Positions 25,791 to 35,800 of a stretch of DNA of 64,000 nt are shown here, one piece after another. Source of the stretch: Granulicella sp. S190 (lineage in GTDB: Bacteria > Acidobacteriota > Terriglobia > Terriglobales > Acidobacteriaceae); contig NZ_LMUD01000040.1 in the NCBI RefSeq assembly GCF_009766095.1, forward strand, positions 1 through 64,000. The letters are read 5' to 3'. The first letter of the stretch is position 1, and every line of letters begins with the position of its first letter. Under the pieces are notes generated by a model. It had not been told where the DNA came from. It worked only from the letters and a program-made list of their open reading frames with translations, and made no database searches. Made by a program: the position numbers and the translations under genes.

Positions 25791-27530
25791 ATGACGACTT
25801 CACGGCGCTTGGTATCCGGCACGACCCTATTTTTGTTGATCCTGATGGGGGGACGTGTTTTGACTGCCCAGGATGCGGCCAATGGCTCTGCACAGACCGA
25901 CGGCGTGACTAAAGGACCAGTGACGGTGGAGAAACCGGATCCTTTGAAGCGTCCCTTGACCGATAAGGAGAGGCGGGAGCAGCAGAAGAATTTGAAGGTC
26001 GAGTTGAAGGGCGTCTATAAAAAGTGGGTCGATGAGGACGTCCGCTGGATCATTACCGATCAGGAGCTTCAGGCATTTCGAAGTTTGAGTAACGACGAGG
26101 AGCGCGATCAGTTCATCGAGAACTTCTGGCTACGGCGCAATCCCAACCCGGACTCTCCAGAGAACGAGTTTCGCGAAGAGCATTATGCGCGCATCGCCTA
26201 CGCGAACGATCATTTTGCTGCCGGTAAGCCTGGCTGGAGAACGGATCGCGGCCATATCTACATCGCCTATGGGAAGGCAGACAGTATCGATTCACACCCA
26301 AGCGGTGGGAGCTACGAGCGACCAATTGAAGAGGGCGGTGGAAATACCTCAACTTTTCCCTTCGAGATATGGCACTACCGCTACCTAGAAGGTATCGGAG
26401 ACAACGTCGATATTGAATTCGTTGATACCTGCATGTGCGGCGACTATCACATGACGATCGATCGCTCTGAAAAAGATGCTTTGAAGCATGTTCCAGGCGC
26501 CGGCCAGACACTTTACGAGCAGCAGGGACAGTCTAAGCAGGCAGATCGGTTTTCAGGTGGCGGACTCGAACAGCTTGGCGCGGGACCGTTATCCAGCCAG
26601 AATCAAAGCAAGCAGTTTGACCGTTTGGATCGATTCGCGAAGTTGATGGCACCTCCTGAGATCAAGTTCAAAGATCTGGAGTCGTTTATGACGACTTCGA
26701 AGATTCTGACCGGACCTCCCTTTCTTTTTGATGTTCGGACGGACTACGTCAAGGTCACCAATGATACGATTCTGGTTCCTGTAACGCTGCAGATCAAAAA
26801 CGGCGATATTACGTTTACTAACAAAGACGGCGTGGCGATGGGTACTGTGAACATCCTTGGTCGCGTATCGAATTTGAACCACAAAGCGATTCAGACCTTC
26901 GAAGACACGGTCAGCGTGCAGGTGCCGAGTGAGCTTCTCGCACGGAAGCGGGCTGATCAGTCAGTGTATTGGAAGTCCCTGCCGCTACGTCCCGGTCTGT
27001 ACAAGATCGATATTGTCATCAAGGATGTAAACAATCCAGACCATATTGGACGTTGGCAACGTAGCTTGAATGTGCCAGCCTACGACGACGACCGACTTGC
27101 GTCTTCTTCCTTGATCTTGGCTTCGTCGATGGAGAGGGTGCCTTCGAAAGATATTGGTGCAGGAAATTTCATTATCGGTGATACGCACATTACCCCGCGC
27201 GTTCCCACGGGCCTCGGGGTTCCTGTGACCTTTCATAGAGCGCAAAATTTGAACTTCTGGATGCAGATTTATAATCTGGGGATCGATGAGAAGAGTAAGC
27301 AGAATGGAGCTACGATCGAGTACCAGATTCTCGACGTAGGGACAAATAAGTCCATTCTCACGACGCAGGAGCTTACTTCGAAGACTAATCCCAATGCAGA
27401 TCAGGTTACGATTGAAAAGAGTTTACCGCTGGCAAGTCTTCAGCCCGGCAAGTATCAGATCAACATCAAGGTGAATGACGGAATAACGAAGCAGCAGATC
27501 GCAGAATCTGCGCCGTTTATCGTAGATTAG
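25791..27530 (+). CDS. GWxTD domain-containing exported protein
   Basis: The domain, named from its GWxTD motif and found mainly in Acidobacteria and Bacteroidetes-type genomes, has unknown biochemical function. Here GWRTDRG is at about residue 147, within YANDHFAAGKPGWRTDRGH-type context, preceded by the acidic helix DEERDQFIENFWLRRNPNPD. A hydrophobic signal segment (LFLLILMGGRVLTAQ) implies export. The C-terminal 250 residues are beta-rich. ATG 25791 lies downstream of the inferred transcription start. The outer-membrane-type protein gene follows about 140 bases later in the same direction; a functional link is possible but unproven. Confidence 0.88.
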   Translation: MTTSRRLVSGTTLFLLILMGGRVLTAQDAANGSAQTDGVTKGPVTVEKPDPLKRPLTDKERREQQKNLKVELKGVYKKWVDEDVRWIITDQELQAFRSLSNDEERDQFIENFWLRRNPNPDSPENEFREEHYARIAYANDHFAAGKPGWRTDRGHIYIAYGKADSIDSHPSGGSYERPIEEGGGNTSTFPFEIWHYRYLEGIGDNVDIEFVDTCMCGDYHMTIDRSEKDALKHVPGAGQTLYEQQGQSKQADRFSGGGLEQLGAGPLSSQNQSKQFDRLDRFAKLMAPPEIKFKDLESFMTTSKILTGPPFLFDVRTDYVKVTNDTILVPVTLQIKNGDITFTNKDGVAMGTVNILGRVSNLNHKAIQTFEDTVSVQVPSELLARKRADQSVYWKSLPLRPGLYKIDIVIKDVNNPDHIGRWQRSLNVPAYDDDRLASSSLILASSMERVPSKDIGAGNFIIGDTHITPRVPTGLGVPVTFHRAQNLNFWMQIYNLGIDEKSKQNGATIEYQILDVGTNKSILTTQELTSKTNPNADQVTIEKSLPLASLQPGKYQINIKVNDGITKQQIAESAPFIVD

Positions 27531-27671
27531 ACAGGTGCGGCTAGTACGGGAACATGGTTATGCAGACCCCAATTCGCGATAACCAGCCACATCGCACTCT
27601 GTAACGACGTACCCTAATTTGCTGGGTGCGGAACAATTTGGATAGCCATCGACGCGCAGGACGGCTTTACT

Positions 27672-29396
27672 GTGCAACGACCCCAGGTGAAGATCGCGCT
27701 TCTCTCGCTAATGCTGCTGACTGCAGCGGTTGGCGTTGCTGTGGGACAAAATGCGGCTGTGTCAGGTGTCGTGCGCGACGCGCAGGGGGTGGCGCAGCTT
27801 GGCGCACTGGTTCAGGTGATCGCGGCAGACTCCGCGATGGCGGGAACGGCGTTTACCGATCTTCACGGACGCTACTTCATTCCTCATCTTCTTCCCGGTC
27901 AATACGAGGTGAGAGCAAGTGCGGCCTTGTTTGTTCCAGCGATGCGAGGCAATCTGGAGCTTAGGGCCGGAGCTCAGGCGGTCGTCAATCTGACTTTGAG
28001 TACACTTTTTGAATCGACCTCATGGCTTCCTGCTGAACGTCGCAGAGCGGACGAACCGGGCGACGACTGGAAGTGGACGCTGCGGTCGGTGGCCAATCGG
28101 CCGATCCTTCGCCTGACTGAAGATGGGGATGTGATTGTCGTCTCCTCCAGTGCTCGGGAGACACCGAAGCGTGCTGAACGAGTCCGCGCTGAAATGACCG
28201 CTGGTGATGGTGGTTTTGGGAGCAACGGAGTTCACAGTGTTTTTGCGTTCGATAGGGTGCTCGATGATGGAGCAGGTCTGACGCTACATGCGGATATCGG
28301 GACGCAGCCCGGAGCACCTTCTATTGGACAGTCTACGGAGATTGCGACTGGATATGGCATGCGGCTTGGGCCAGGCGGTGCGGCACGGACTGTGTTGAGC
28401 TACCAGGCTCATCCCGAGATCGTGGGTTCTGGTGGGACTTCGGGGCTTGAAGTGATGCAGATGGCCAGCGGACAACAGATGCAGCTTGGAGATATGGTCG
28501 ACGTCGAAGCTGGGGGGACAATCTATGTTGTTCGGACATCCGGGTATGCTTCGGGATCGAGGCCGTTTTTAAAGGTTATGGCGCATCCGACAGAGAACTG
28601 GAGTGTTGGATATCGCATGGCCACCTCACAGGATCTGCAGTCTTTTTCAGGGCTCGATACGGTGAAGAGGGAGTTGCCGGTTGCAGTGCTTTACCAAGGA
28701 AGAATGCAGACTGAGGGTGGATTGCATCAGGAGTTCACCGTTGGCCGAAAGACTGGCCGTGGCATGGTGCAACTTTCCTATTACACGGACGCTTTGAATC
28801 GGGTTGCGGTCTCAGGCGGCGGCGCGTTGACAACAGCCGATATTGCCCAAACGGGACAGACTGGCGCGAGCGGGATTGTAGCCGACGCGACGACGGGAAC
28901 ATTCCGATTTTTGAGTGCGGGATATAAGGCCCAAGGTTTAAATGTCATGCTGACCGAACCGTTGACCACAAGCTTGTGGCTGGCTCTGGAGTATGGCACA
29001 GGAGCAGGACTCGCAGCGAAGGATGGCATTGCTGTAGCTCTGCCCAGCGCCGGGTCTGATCTGGCTCCTGTGGCTGCACGGACCGCAACGGTGGCTCTCC
29101 GAGGCAAAGTACTTCGTAGTGGCACGACACTTCGCGCAGCTTATCGCTGGCAGCCGTCTCGACTGGTGACCGCCGTTGATCCGTATGCTGCGTTCAACGA
29201 TCAAGCCTTCCTGAGCTGTTACTTGCGTCAGGCTTTGCGTCTGGGTAATTTGTTGCCGCCGGGGCTTGAGGCGACGGTTGACGTCACAAATCTTCTAGCT
29301 CAAGGGTATCGACCGTTTCTGTCAGAGGATGGGCAGACACTGTTTCTTGCTCAGTCGCCTCGGACGGTTCAGGCCGGGCTCGCATTTACCTTCTAG
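27672..29396 (+). CDS. carboxypeptidase-regulatory-domain beta-barrel outer membrane protein
   Basis: After a signal peptide (LSLMLLTAAVGVAVGQ) comes a carboxypeptidase-regulatory-like beta domain (SGVVRDAQGVAQLGALVQV...FTDLHGRYFIPHLLPGQYEVRASA), about residues 29-110. The rest alternates hydrophobic and polar residues and ends with aromatic VQAGLAFTF, as beta-barrels do. It lacks the TonB plug sequence and is only 574 residues, half the size of the TonB receptors in this window, so it is a porin-like relative rather than a full receptor. It starts with GTG at 27672. No specific ligand can be given. Confidence 0.75.
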   Translation: MQRPQVKIALLSLMLLTAAVGVAVGQNAAVSGVVRDAQGVAQLGALVQVIAADSAMAGTAFTDLHGRYFIPHLLPGQYEVRASAALFVPAMRGNLELRAGAQAVVNLTLSTLFESTSWLPAERRRADEPGDDWKWTLRSVANRPILRLTEDGDVIVVSSSARETPKRAERVRAEMTAGDGGFGSNGVHSVFAFDRVLDDGAGLTLHADIGTQPGAPSIGQSTEIATGYGMRLGPGGAARTVLSYQAHPEIVGSGGTSGLEVMQMASGQQMQLGDMVDVEAGGTIYVVRTSGYASGSRPFLKVMAHPTENWSVGYRMATSQDLQSFSGLDTVKRELPVAVLYQGRMQTEGGLHQEFTVGRKTGRGMVQLSYYTDALNRVAVSGGGALTTADIAQTGQTGASGIVADATTGTFRFLSAGYKAQGLNVMLTEPLTTSLWLALEYGTGAGLAAKDGIAVALPSAGSDLAPVAARTATVALRGKVLRSGTTLRAAYRWQPSRLVTAVDPYAAFNDQAFLSCYLRQALRLGNLLPPGLEATVDVTNLLAQGYRPFLSEDGQTLFLAQSPRTVQAGLAFTF

Positions 29397-29433
29397 TTGC
29401 TTTTTTGTCCTGCCCAGCATAATTAGATCTCAT

Positions 29434-29463
29434 TTCAAGATGCCCATCGTAGTTGGGTATGAT
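29434..29463 (+). promoter_or_regulatory. weak sigma-70-like promoter for glycosyltransferase gene
   Basis: TTCAAG and TATGAT are spaced by 18 bases, 50 bases upstream of the glycosyltransferase start. The -35 match is weak. Confidence 0.3.
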
Positions 29464-29515
29464 GTGTCTCTGTGCGATTCAGCTCTGAGGCTGATATCAA
29501 ACGAGGAGGCTTGGC

Positions 29516-30730
29516 TTGCGAGTTGGTCTGATGACACGAGAGTACCCACCTAACGTCTATGGAGGCGCTGGCGTTCACGTCGAATATCTAAGTCGTGAAC
29601 TGGCCAAATCTGTCGACGTCGAGGTTTACTGCTGGGGAGAACAATCACTCGACAAAGGTAACTTGCATGTCCACGGCGCTGAGCCTTGGTCTGTGATCAC
29701 AAATGGCACTGAAGGAAAGTACAAGACCGCTCTCGAAGCGCTGAGTCTGAATCTCACGCAAGTGAAGTCGCTCGCGACGATTGATATCGTGCATACGCAT
29801 ACCTGGTACGTCTCTATGGCAGGCTTTCTTGCCAAGAAGCTCTTCCATGTTCCCTTTGTGCTGACCACCCATAGCCTTGAGCCGTTGCGTGCCTGGAAGG
29901 CGGAGCAACTTGGCAGCGGATATGCGATGAGCTCCTGGATGGAAAGGACGGCAATCCTGGATGCTGACGCGGTGATTGCCGTTTCTAAGGGCACCCAGGA
30001 AGACATTCTCCGTGCCTATCCGGAGATCGATCCTTCACGAATTCATGTGATCTACAACGGGATTGATCTAAACGAATATCAGAAGACCTCTGAGATCTCA
30101 GCATTAGTGAAGTACGGGGTGGATCCTTCTGTCCCCTATGTGTTGTTTGTGGGAAGAATCACGCGGCAGAAGGGTGTTACCCACCTTGTGGAGGCGATTC
30201 CTTATCTGCCGAAGGGAACTCAGGTTGTGCTCTGTGCCGGGGCACCCGATACCCCGGAGATCGCGGCGGAGATGCGAGAGAAGGTAGAGCAAGCCAGCAA
30301 AGTAAACTCTCGCGTTGTTTGGATAGAGAAGATGGTGACAAAACCGGAGGCGATTCAGCTTTACAGCAACGCAAGCGTCTTCTGTTGCCCATCTGTCTAC
30401 GAGCCGTTCGGCATTATCAATCTGGAGGCGATGGCTTGTCGCGCTCCGGTTGTGGCGAGCGCGACGGGGGGAATCCTAGAGGTTGTAGTGGATGGTGAGA
30501 CGGGCCACCTGGTGCCTTTCGAGCAAGACCCGGTAACGACTTTTCCATCTCATCCGGAGAAGTTCTCCCGTGATCTTGCGGAGAAGATCTCTGATCTTTT
30601 GACTCATCCGGAAAAGGCGAAACAATTCGGCGAGGCTGGCCGCAAGAGGGTAGAAGAGACCTTTTCCTGGTCGGCGATTGCTGCGCAGACTGTCGATCTG
30701 TATCGAACCCTTATTCGACAGACGAAATAA
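29516..30730 (+). CDS. glycogen/alpha-maltose-1-phosphate synthase, GT4 family
   Basis: This 404-residue glycosyltransferase begins LRVGLMTREYPPNVYGGAGVH, a signature of the actinobacterial-type glycogen synthase group (GlgA/GlgM). The C-terminal nucleotide-sugar site has PSVYEPFGIINLEAMAC with the paired glutamates and a conserved VVASATGGI. The enzyme transfers glucose from a nucleotide sugar to glycogen or, in GlgM, to glucose 1-phosphate. The TTG start is six bases after GAGGAGG. It stands alone; no branching enzyme or glgC lies nearby. Choosing between GlgA and GlgM activity needs biochemical data. Confidence 0.88.
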   Translation: MRVGLMTREYPPNVYGGAGVHVEYLSRELAKSVDVEVYCWGEQSLDKGNLHVHGAEPWSVITNGTEGKYKTALEALSLNLTQVKSLATIDIVHTHTWYVSMAGFLAKKLFHVPFVLTTHSLEPLRAWKAEQLGSGYAMSSWMERTAILDADAVIAVSKGTQEDILRAYPEIDPSRIHVIYNGIDLNEYQKTSEISALVKYGVDPSVPYVLFVGRITRQKGVTHLVEAIPYLPKGTQVVLCAGAPDTPEIAAEMREKVEQASKVNSRVVWIEKMVTKPEAIQLYSNASVFCCPSVYEPFGIINLEAMACRAPVVASATGGILEVVVDGETGHLVPFEQDPVTTFPSHPEKFSRDLAEKISDLLTHPEKAKQFGEAGRKRVEETFSWSAIAAQTVDLYRTLIRQTK

Positions 30731-30883
30731 ACTGGTGATCTCCGGTATGACCAACGCATATCGAAGATCGTCAACACATGCGACGCCAGGGATAAGTCCC
30801 TTATTGTTTGAGCCGCTCGAGCATAGCCCTTGGATCAGGCTCTTGTTGGGTATCGGCATCCCCCGCCCCCGCGATCACCAGGG

Positions 30884-32368
30884 CTATGGTTTCATCTCCA
30901 GCAGAATGAGTGCATTAGGTTCCAGCTTGAGGATGAGTTGATCGTTTTTAAGATGGGTTTGTTCGGATGGTCCAAGCGAAGTCTCTTGATTTAGCTGGTC
31001 TACCTGGGATTCAGAGGGGTCGAGGGGGCTGCCCATTGCTGCGTATTTTGGCAGGACATTAGCATGTTCGTTATCTACCCGCTGTATCGAGATAAGTGTG
31101 TTGGGGGGGACATTGTGGACGTCGAGTTTCATAGCGACCGATTCGCCTCTGTCTTCGGGGTCAACTAAGTTCCAGGCTGCTATGACCAGGGTGCCGTCTT
31201 TGCGCCTGGTGACAAGGACGTTGTGGGAGGGGTTTGGGAGACGCTCATCGCCTAGCTGATGAAGGAGGGCGAAGTCATAGAAACTAGGCTTGTTGATGCC
31301 GCCTTTGGCTCGGAGGCCAAAGGCTCCTTCAAACGGGCGAGGAGCTGGGCCGCCTTCCTCAAACACGTCCGAGAAGGTCCAGAAGGACATCATGTCCACC
31401 ATTCCGCCATCGCACTCTCGGATAGTGTTGGCGAGGGCTGGGCCTACGTAGGTGGTATCGCGGGCCTCCATGTGGCCGGGGACGTTCCATTCGGTCCAGA
31501 AGAGGGGGACATTCGGGGTGGAGGACGCCAGGATCTGGTTGTGGACCTTCTGGACGGCGCGGCAGACTCTGTCGTCCATAGGGATTTTCTCGTCGGTACC
31601 GATCATATCTTCAACAGAATCATCGGCATAGCCGTGGGTGGAGACGAAGTCTACCGGGACGTGGTTGGCGGCGGTGTGGGCGAGGAACTCATCGACCCAG
31701 TGGGCAGCGGCGGTTGCTGGGCCGCCTACGCGGAGGCGGGGATTGACTGATTTCAAAGACTTTGCGGTGTGGTCGTAGAGCTCGAAGTAGCTCTTTTCGC
31801 GGGGAATTCCATTCCAGAAGTCGATGTTGGGCTCGTTCCAGACCTCGAAGTACCACTGCGCTACCTCGTTGATTCCATAGCGGTCTACGAGGTGCTGGGC
31901 GAAGTGGGTGATGAGGTCGTCCCATCGTTCCATGCTCTTGGGCGGGGAGACGTTTGGCTTGTACCAGAAGGGGTGAAGGGCGTCGGGATTGAAGGCTAAC
32001 TTCTTTGGCATGAAGGAGATTTCGACGACGGGACGAACGCCGTTCTTGAGCAGGCCGTCATAAATCTGGTCGACGTAGGCGAAGTTATAGACGGGGTTGC
32101 CGTGCTCGTCTTCGTTGTAGACGCCGACCTCGTCGTGGAGGATGGCGTGAAAACGGACGTAGCGGAAGTCGGTGATCTTCTTGACGGCGCGGAGGTCGTC
32201 GCGGTAACTCTCGCGTAATGAGAGGATTGCGCGGCCTGAGCCGAACATCTGTTCCCAGAAATGGGGGAAAGGTGTGGCTTGGGCGTGGGCGTCGATTTGA
32301 ACAGTTTCCTGCGCCGGGGCTGGGAGGGTTGCGGCGAGGAGGAGGAGAAGTGGAAAAAGTCTGAACAT
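30884..32368 (-). CDS. secreted glycoside hydrolase family 39 (beta-xylosidase type)
   Basis: The 494-residue product carries a Sec signal (MFRLFPLLLLLAATLPAPAQ). GH39 enzymes cleave beta-xylosides or related linkages with retention. The acid/base glutamate is in VWNEPNIDFWN (about residue 180) and the nucleophile in FWTEWNVPG (about 293). It also has KNGVRPVVEISFMP. A C-terminal beta-sandwich follows. The large TonB receptor gene lies upstream on the same strand, 474 bases away, suggesting an uptake-and-digestion pair for a plant or microbial polysaccharide. Exact linkage is unknown. Confidence 0.88.
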   Translation of the reverse strand: MFRLFPLLLLLAATLPAPAQETVQIDAHAQATPFPHFWEQMFGSGRAILSLRESYRDDLRAVKKITDFRYVRFHAILHDEVGVYNEDEHGNPVYNFAYVDQIYDGLLKNGVRPVVEISFMPKKLAFNPDALHPFWYKPNVSPPKSMERWDDLITHFAQHLVDRYGINEVAQWYFEVWNEPNIDFWNGIPREKSYFELYDHTAKSLKSVNPRLRVGGPATAAAHWVDEFLAHTAANHVPVDFVSTHGYADDSVEDMIGTDEKIPMDDRVCRAVQKVHNQILASSTPNVPLFWTEWNVPGHMEARDTTYVGPALANTIRECDGGMVDMMSFWTFSDVFEEGGPAPRPFEGAFGLRAKGGINKPSFYDFALLHQLGDERLPNPSHNVLVTRRKDGTLVIAAWNLVDPEDRGESVAMKLDVHNVPPNTLISIQRVDNEHANVLPKYAAMGSPLDPSESQVDQLNQETSLGPSEQTHLKNDQLILKLEPNALILLEMKP

Positions 32369-32842
32369 GATGGCCTCGGACGAGATAGAGGTGATTTCGG
32401 GGTGGTGTTTGGATGGTGTGACCGCGGTGTCTGGTGGTGGTGAGATGGTGTTTAAGCAACGAGTAAACGTGGTGAGAGGCTGGATTGACGCGGGTTTTAG
32501 CGAGTTGGTGGTGAAAAAAATATGGTGGCGTGGTGGTTCGTGCGTTTCCTGGGGTCTGGGTTGTCAAGTTTTAATAGCTGAGCGGGGCTGGGACCGGCAA
32601 AGACGGAATACAGGGATCCTTCACTTCGCTCAGGATGACGACCATTACCTACTACCTATGACTCCATTAGCTGTGATTCATCGCTCTTTTCAAGCCGTCC
32701 TCCAACTCGCTTGAGTCGGCCTATTACCTCGGCGCCGAGACGTACTCTTTCCCTGCGGCAAGTTACTCTTTTTACCAGAACTCGGAGCGGAGCTTCTTGG
32801 GAGAGGTCTTAGCTGACCTCTCCCTTTGACTGTTGTGGAGTG
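32369..32842. other. 474-base intergenic region with repeat and hairpin
   Basis: No gene is seen. At 32612-32640 there is an AGGGATCC...CGCTCAGGATGACG segment resembling the element at 6081-6111. At 32799-32824 GGGAGAGGTC-TTAGCT-GACCTCTCCC is a perfect 10-pair hairpin just after the TonB receptor stop codon, a likely terminator for that gene. At 32450-32468 GTTTA and TAAAC flank a 9-base spacer upstream of GH39, a weak operator candidate. Confidence 0.5.
32799..32824 (-). terminator. hairpin terminator after TonB receptor gene
   Basis: Ten-base-pair stem GGGAGAGGTC/GACCTCTCCC with a six-base loop, 19 bases beyond the receptor stop codon. It lacks a strong T run. Confidence 0.55.
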
Positions 32843-35800
32843 TTAGAAGCTGAAGCGGGCCTGGAGGTTGACGGTTCGAGAGCCGAGAGCAGTCTGGGCC
32901 TGACCGAAGTTGCTGGAGGTGATTGCGTTGGAGATGCTGGAGGTTTGGAAGTTGAGATTGTTGAAGAGGTTGAAGGCGTCGGCGCGGATCTCGAACTTCG
33001 CGTCCTCGCCGAGGATGGGGAGTTTGGGAAGGCCGAAGGCTTTGGTGATGGTTGCGTCCACGTCTTTGTAGCCCGGTCCGTCGAGGGAGTTGCGTGCCAC
33101 TCCGGGGAGCTGTGGAAGAGGTGCGATGGATAGCGGACCGCCAGTGGGAATGGGAGCAGTGGGTGCAACAAAGTATGCTGTTCCCGTTGCGGTCGAGGCG
33201 AGTGGAAAGTTTTTATTCTGGCCGCCGCCGACGCCGGGGCCTGACTTGAAGGCGTCGTTGCTGGTGTCGTGGCCTGCTCCGCCAAGGTAAGAAGCAGGAC
33301 GCAATGAGCTGTAGCCGCTGCTGGCGTAGTAGAGGCTGCCAGGCGCGTTGAAGACGGGAGTCCAGGGGAATCCGGTGTGGATGTTGAAGATGCCGCTGAG
33401 GGACCAGCCGCCTGCGACCTTCTCGACCCAGCTATGGGAGCCGTGGAAGAAGACGGGCTGCCAGAGGCCGTAGATCTTGAGCGCTTTGCCTACGTTGTAG
33501 TCTGAGCGGCCGCGGGCAAGGTATGGCGCAAACGGGTAGGGATCCTGATAGAAGGGTCCCGATCCGTCGTCCATGGTCTTGGCCCATTGAAACTGTGCCT
33601 CAACCTGGAACTGGTGCGACATTTGATGCTTCAGGCCAGCGAGCATGGCGTTGTTGTTGGATGCGCCGTTGTTGCCGAAGAGCTGGATGCTGTTGACGAG
33701 AGGGTTGAGAGCGATACCCTGAGCCACCGCAGTTACATATTGGTTGGAGGTATTGATGACGTGGCGCGTCGTGCTGCCTTGATAGCCCAGAGTTGCGACA
33801 AGTTGATAGGGAAGCTGGTATTGGGTATCGAGCGAGTAGTGCTGGGTGTAGATGGTGGGCAGGTTGGCAGGGAGGGAGACGAGCCCGACACCACCTTTGA
33901 CGGGGAGATTGGCGCTGTTGAAGGTGGTGATGGTGTTTGGATTGGGCGGATAGCCGAAAAGAGAGTGCGGATCCGAGGCGATGCCGTAGACGATGCCGGG
34001 GCTGATGTTGGCGGGGCTCGCACTCGAGAAGTTCGAGGTAACGATGCTTGGCGGATTGCTGGCTACGTTGCCGGCGATGGCGATCTCTTCCTCGTTGTAG
34101 TTGAGTCCATAGCCACCACGCACGACAAATTTTCCATTGAAGTGCGGCGGGCTGTAGTTGAATCCGAATTGCGGACCGAAGTTGCCCTTCTGCGAGCTGT
34201 AGAGCGCGCCCCCTTGCCGAATGGAGAGGCCGGTGAAGGTGCTCGCTCCTGAGCCCAGCACAATTCCGTTGATGTTGTTCTGTTTCGAGTTGAAGGGGCC
34301 AAAGTAGGAGTAGCGCAGACCGAAGTTCAGGGTGAGGTTAGGCCGGACCTTCCAGTCGTCCTGGGCGAAGAAGCCCCAGAGGTCTTCTCGTGTGTCCTGA
34401 CGATTGGTGGCTGGTGTTCCGGTGAAGGGGTTGAAGCTTCCGACTTCGGAGTTTGGTGCGTCGTTGAGGAAGTCCCAGTAGTTGTAGAAGTTGTAGCTGG
34501 GACGCGCGGAGTAGGTGGGATTGTTGAGGTAGTAGAGACGAGTTAGTTCGCCGCCGAATTTGATGGTGTGGTTGCCCACAATTTTGGTAGCGATGTCCCT
34601 GTAGCCGAAGGTCCACTGATTAACATCGCTTGGTCCGGGTGCGCCGAAGCTGCCGATGTTGGTGGTGGTGATGCTCCCGAAGGCTCCGATGGAGTCGGTG
34701 GGGAGGCCAAAGGGCTCCTGCGGATTGTCTCCGATCTCATTCCAGCGATAGCCAGCCGCGTTGGCACGGGCTTCGTTGAGGAATGTGGGGGAGAAGATGT
34801 GATTCCAGATGACGGAGAAGGCGTCGTTGATTGCGTTGTGGTTGTAGAGATTGTAGGCGCGAATGGAGCCGTTGTAGTCGGTGCTGGATGCTGGAACCCA
34901 GTAGATGGCGAAGGAGGCGTGATCTTTCCTGGTGACGTCAGCGTCGATGCGTCCGTTGTACTGAGATTCGGTGATAGCGGTGGGGTTTTCGAGGGTGTAG
35001 TTGGCGATATCGGCTACGTTGGCGAGGCCACCGCCGACACCCGGATTGGAGGTGCTCTTCCAGGTGAGGTCCTGGGTGCCAAGTCCGGTGGTGATCGGCG
35101 ATCCGATGTTGAGGCCCTGACCAGCGATGGTGCGGCAGTTTACATTCTCGGTAAGGCCGGCAGTGGCGCAGGTCTGGTTGATGAGCCCAATGGAGTTGAC
35201 GGCTGCGCCGGGGAAGGAGAGGAATGTCTTCGAGATACTGTTGGCGGGTGCAAGAGCGGCGAAGGCCGGGGTCTCATACCAGCCTGTGCTGGTAACCGAG
35301 GAGTTATTGCGTTGGGTCTCGTAAGCGAAGAAGGCGAAGACGTGATCCTTCCAGATGGGGCCGCCGACGCTGCCACCGTACTGATTGAAACGCTGCGTGT
35401 CTTTGAGGAGTCCGCGATCTGCGGGTGTACCGGACATGAGCGAGCCTGGGCCGTTATACCGCTGGTAGGCGTTGAGGCCAGGCCTGCTGGCGCGAAAGAA
35501 GAGGCTGCCATGCCAATCGTTGGTGCCACTCTTTGAGGTGACCTGAACCTGAGCTCCACTGAAGCGGCCATTCTCTGCGTCGTAAGAGTTTGAGACGATC
35601 TTGACATTGCCTACCGAGTCTTCGGTTGGGGTGATGACGGAGGTTCCGCCCCATACTGCGCTGACGGTACTGATGCCATCGATGGAGATACCGTTGGTCT
35701 CGTACTGGCCACCGTTGGAGACGGCCTGCGGACCGTTCTCTGTAGCGAAGATTCCGGCGTTCGCGCTGGTGCCGCCTGGGCCCTGGGTGCCGGGAAGGTT

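Noticed and set aside
34568..35536. 322-codon plus-strand frame inside the TonB receptor
   Set aside because: Antisense to barrel sequence with a recognisable family; no support as a gene.
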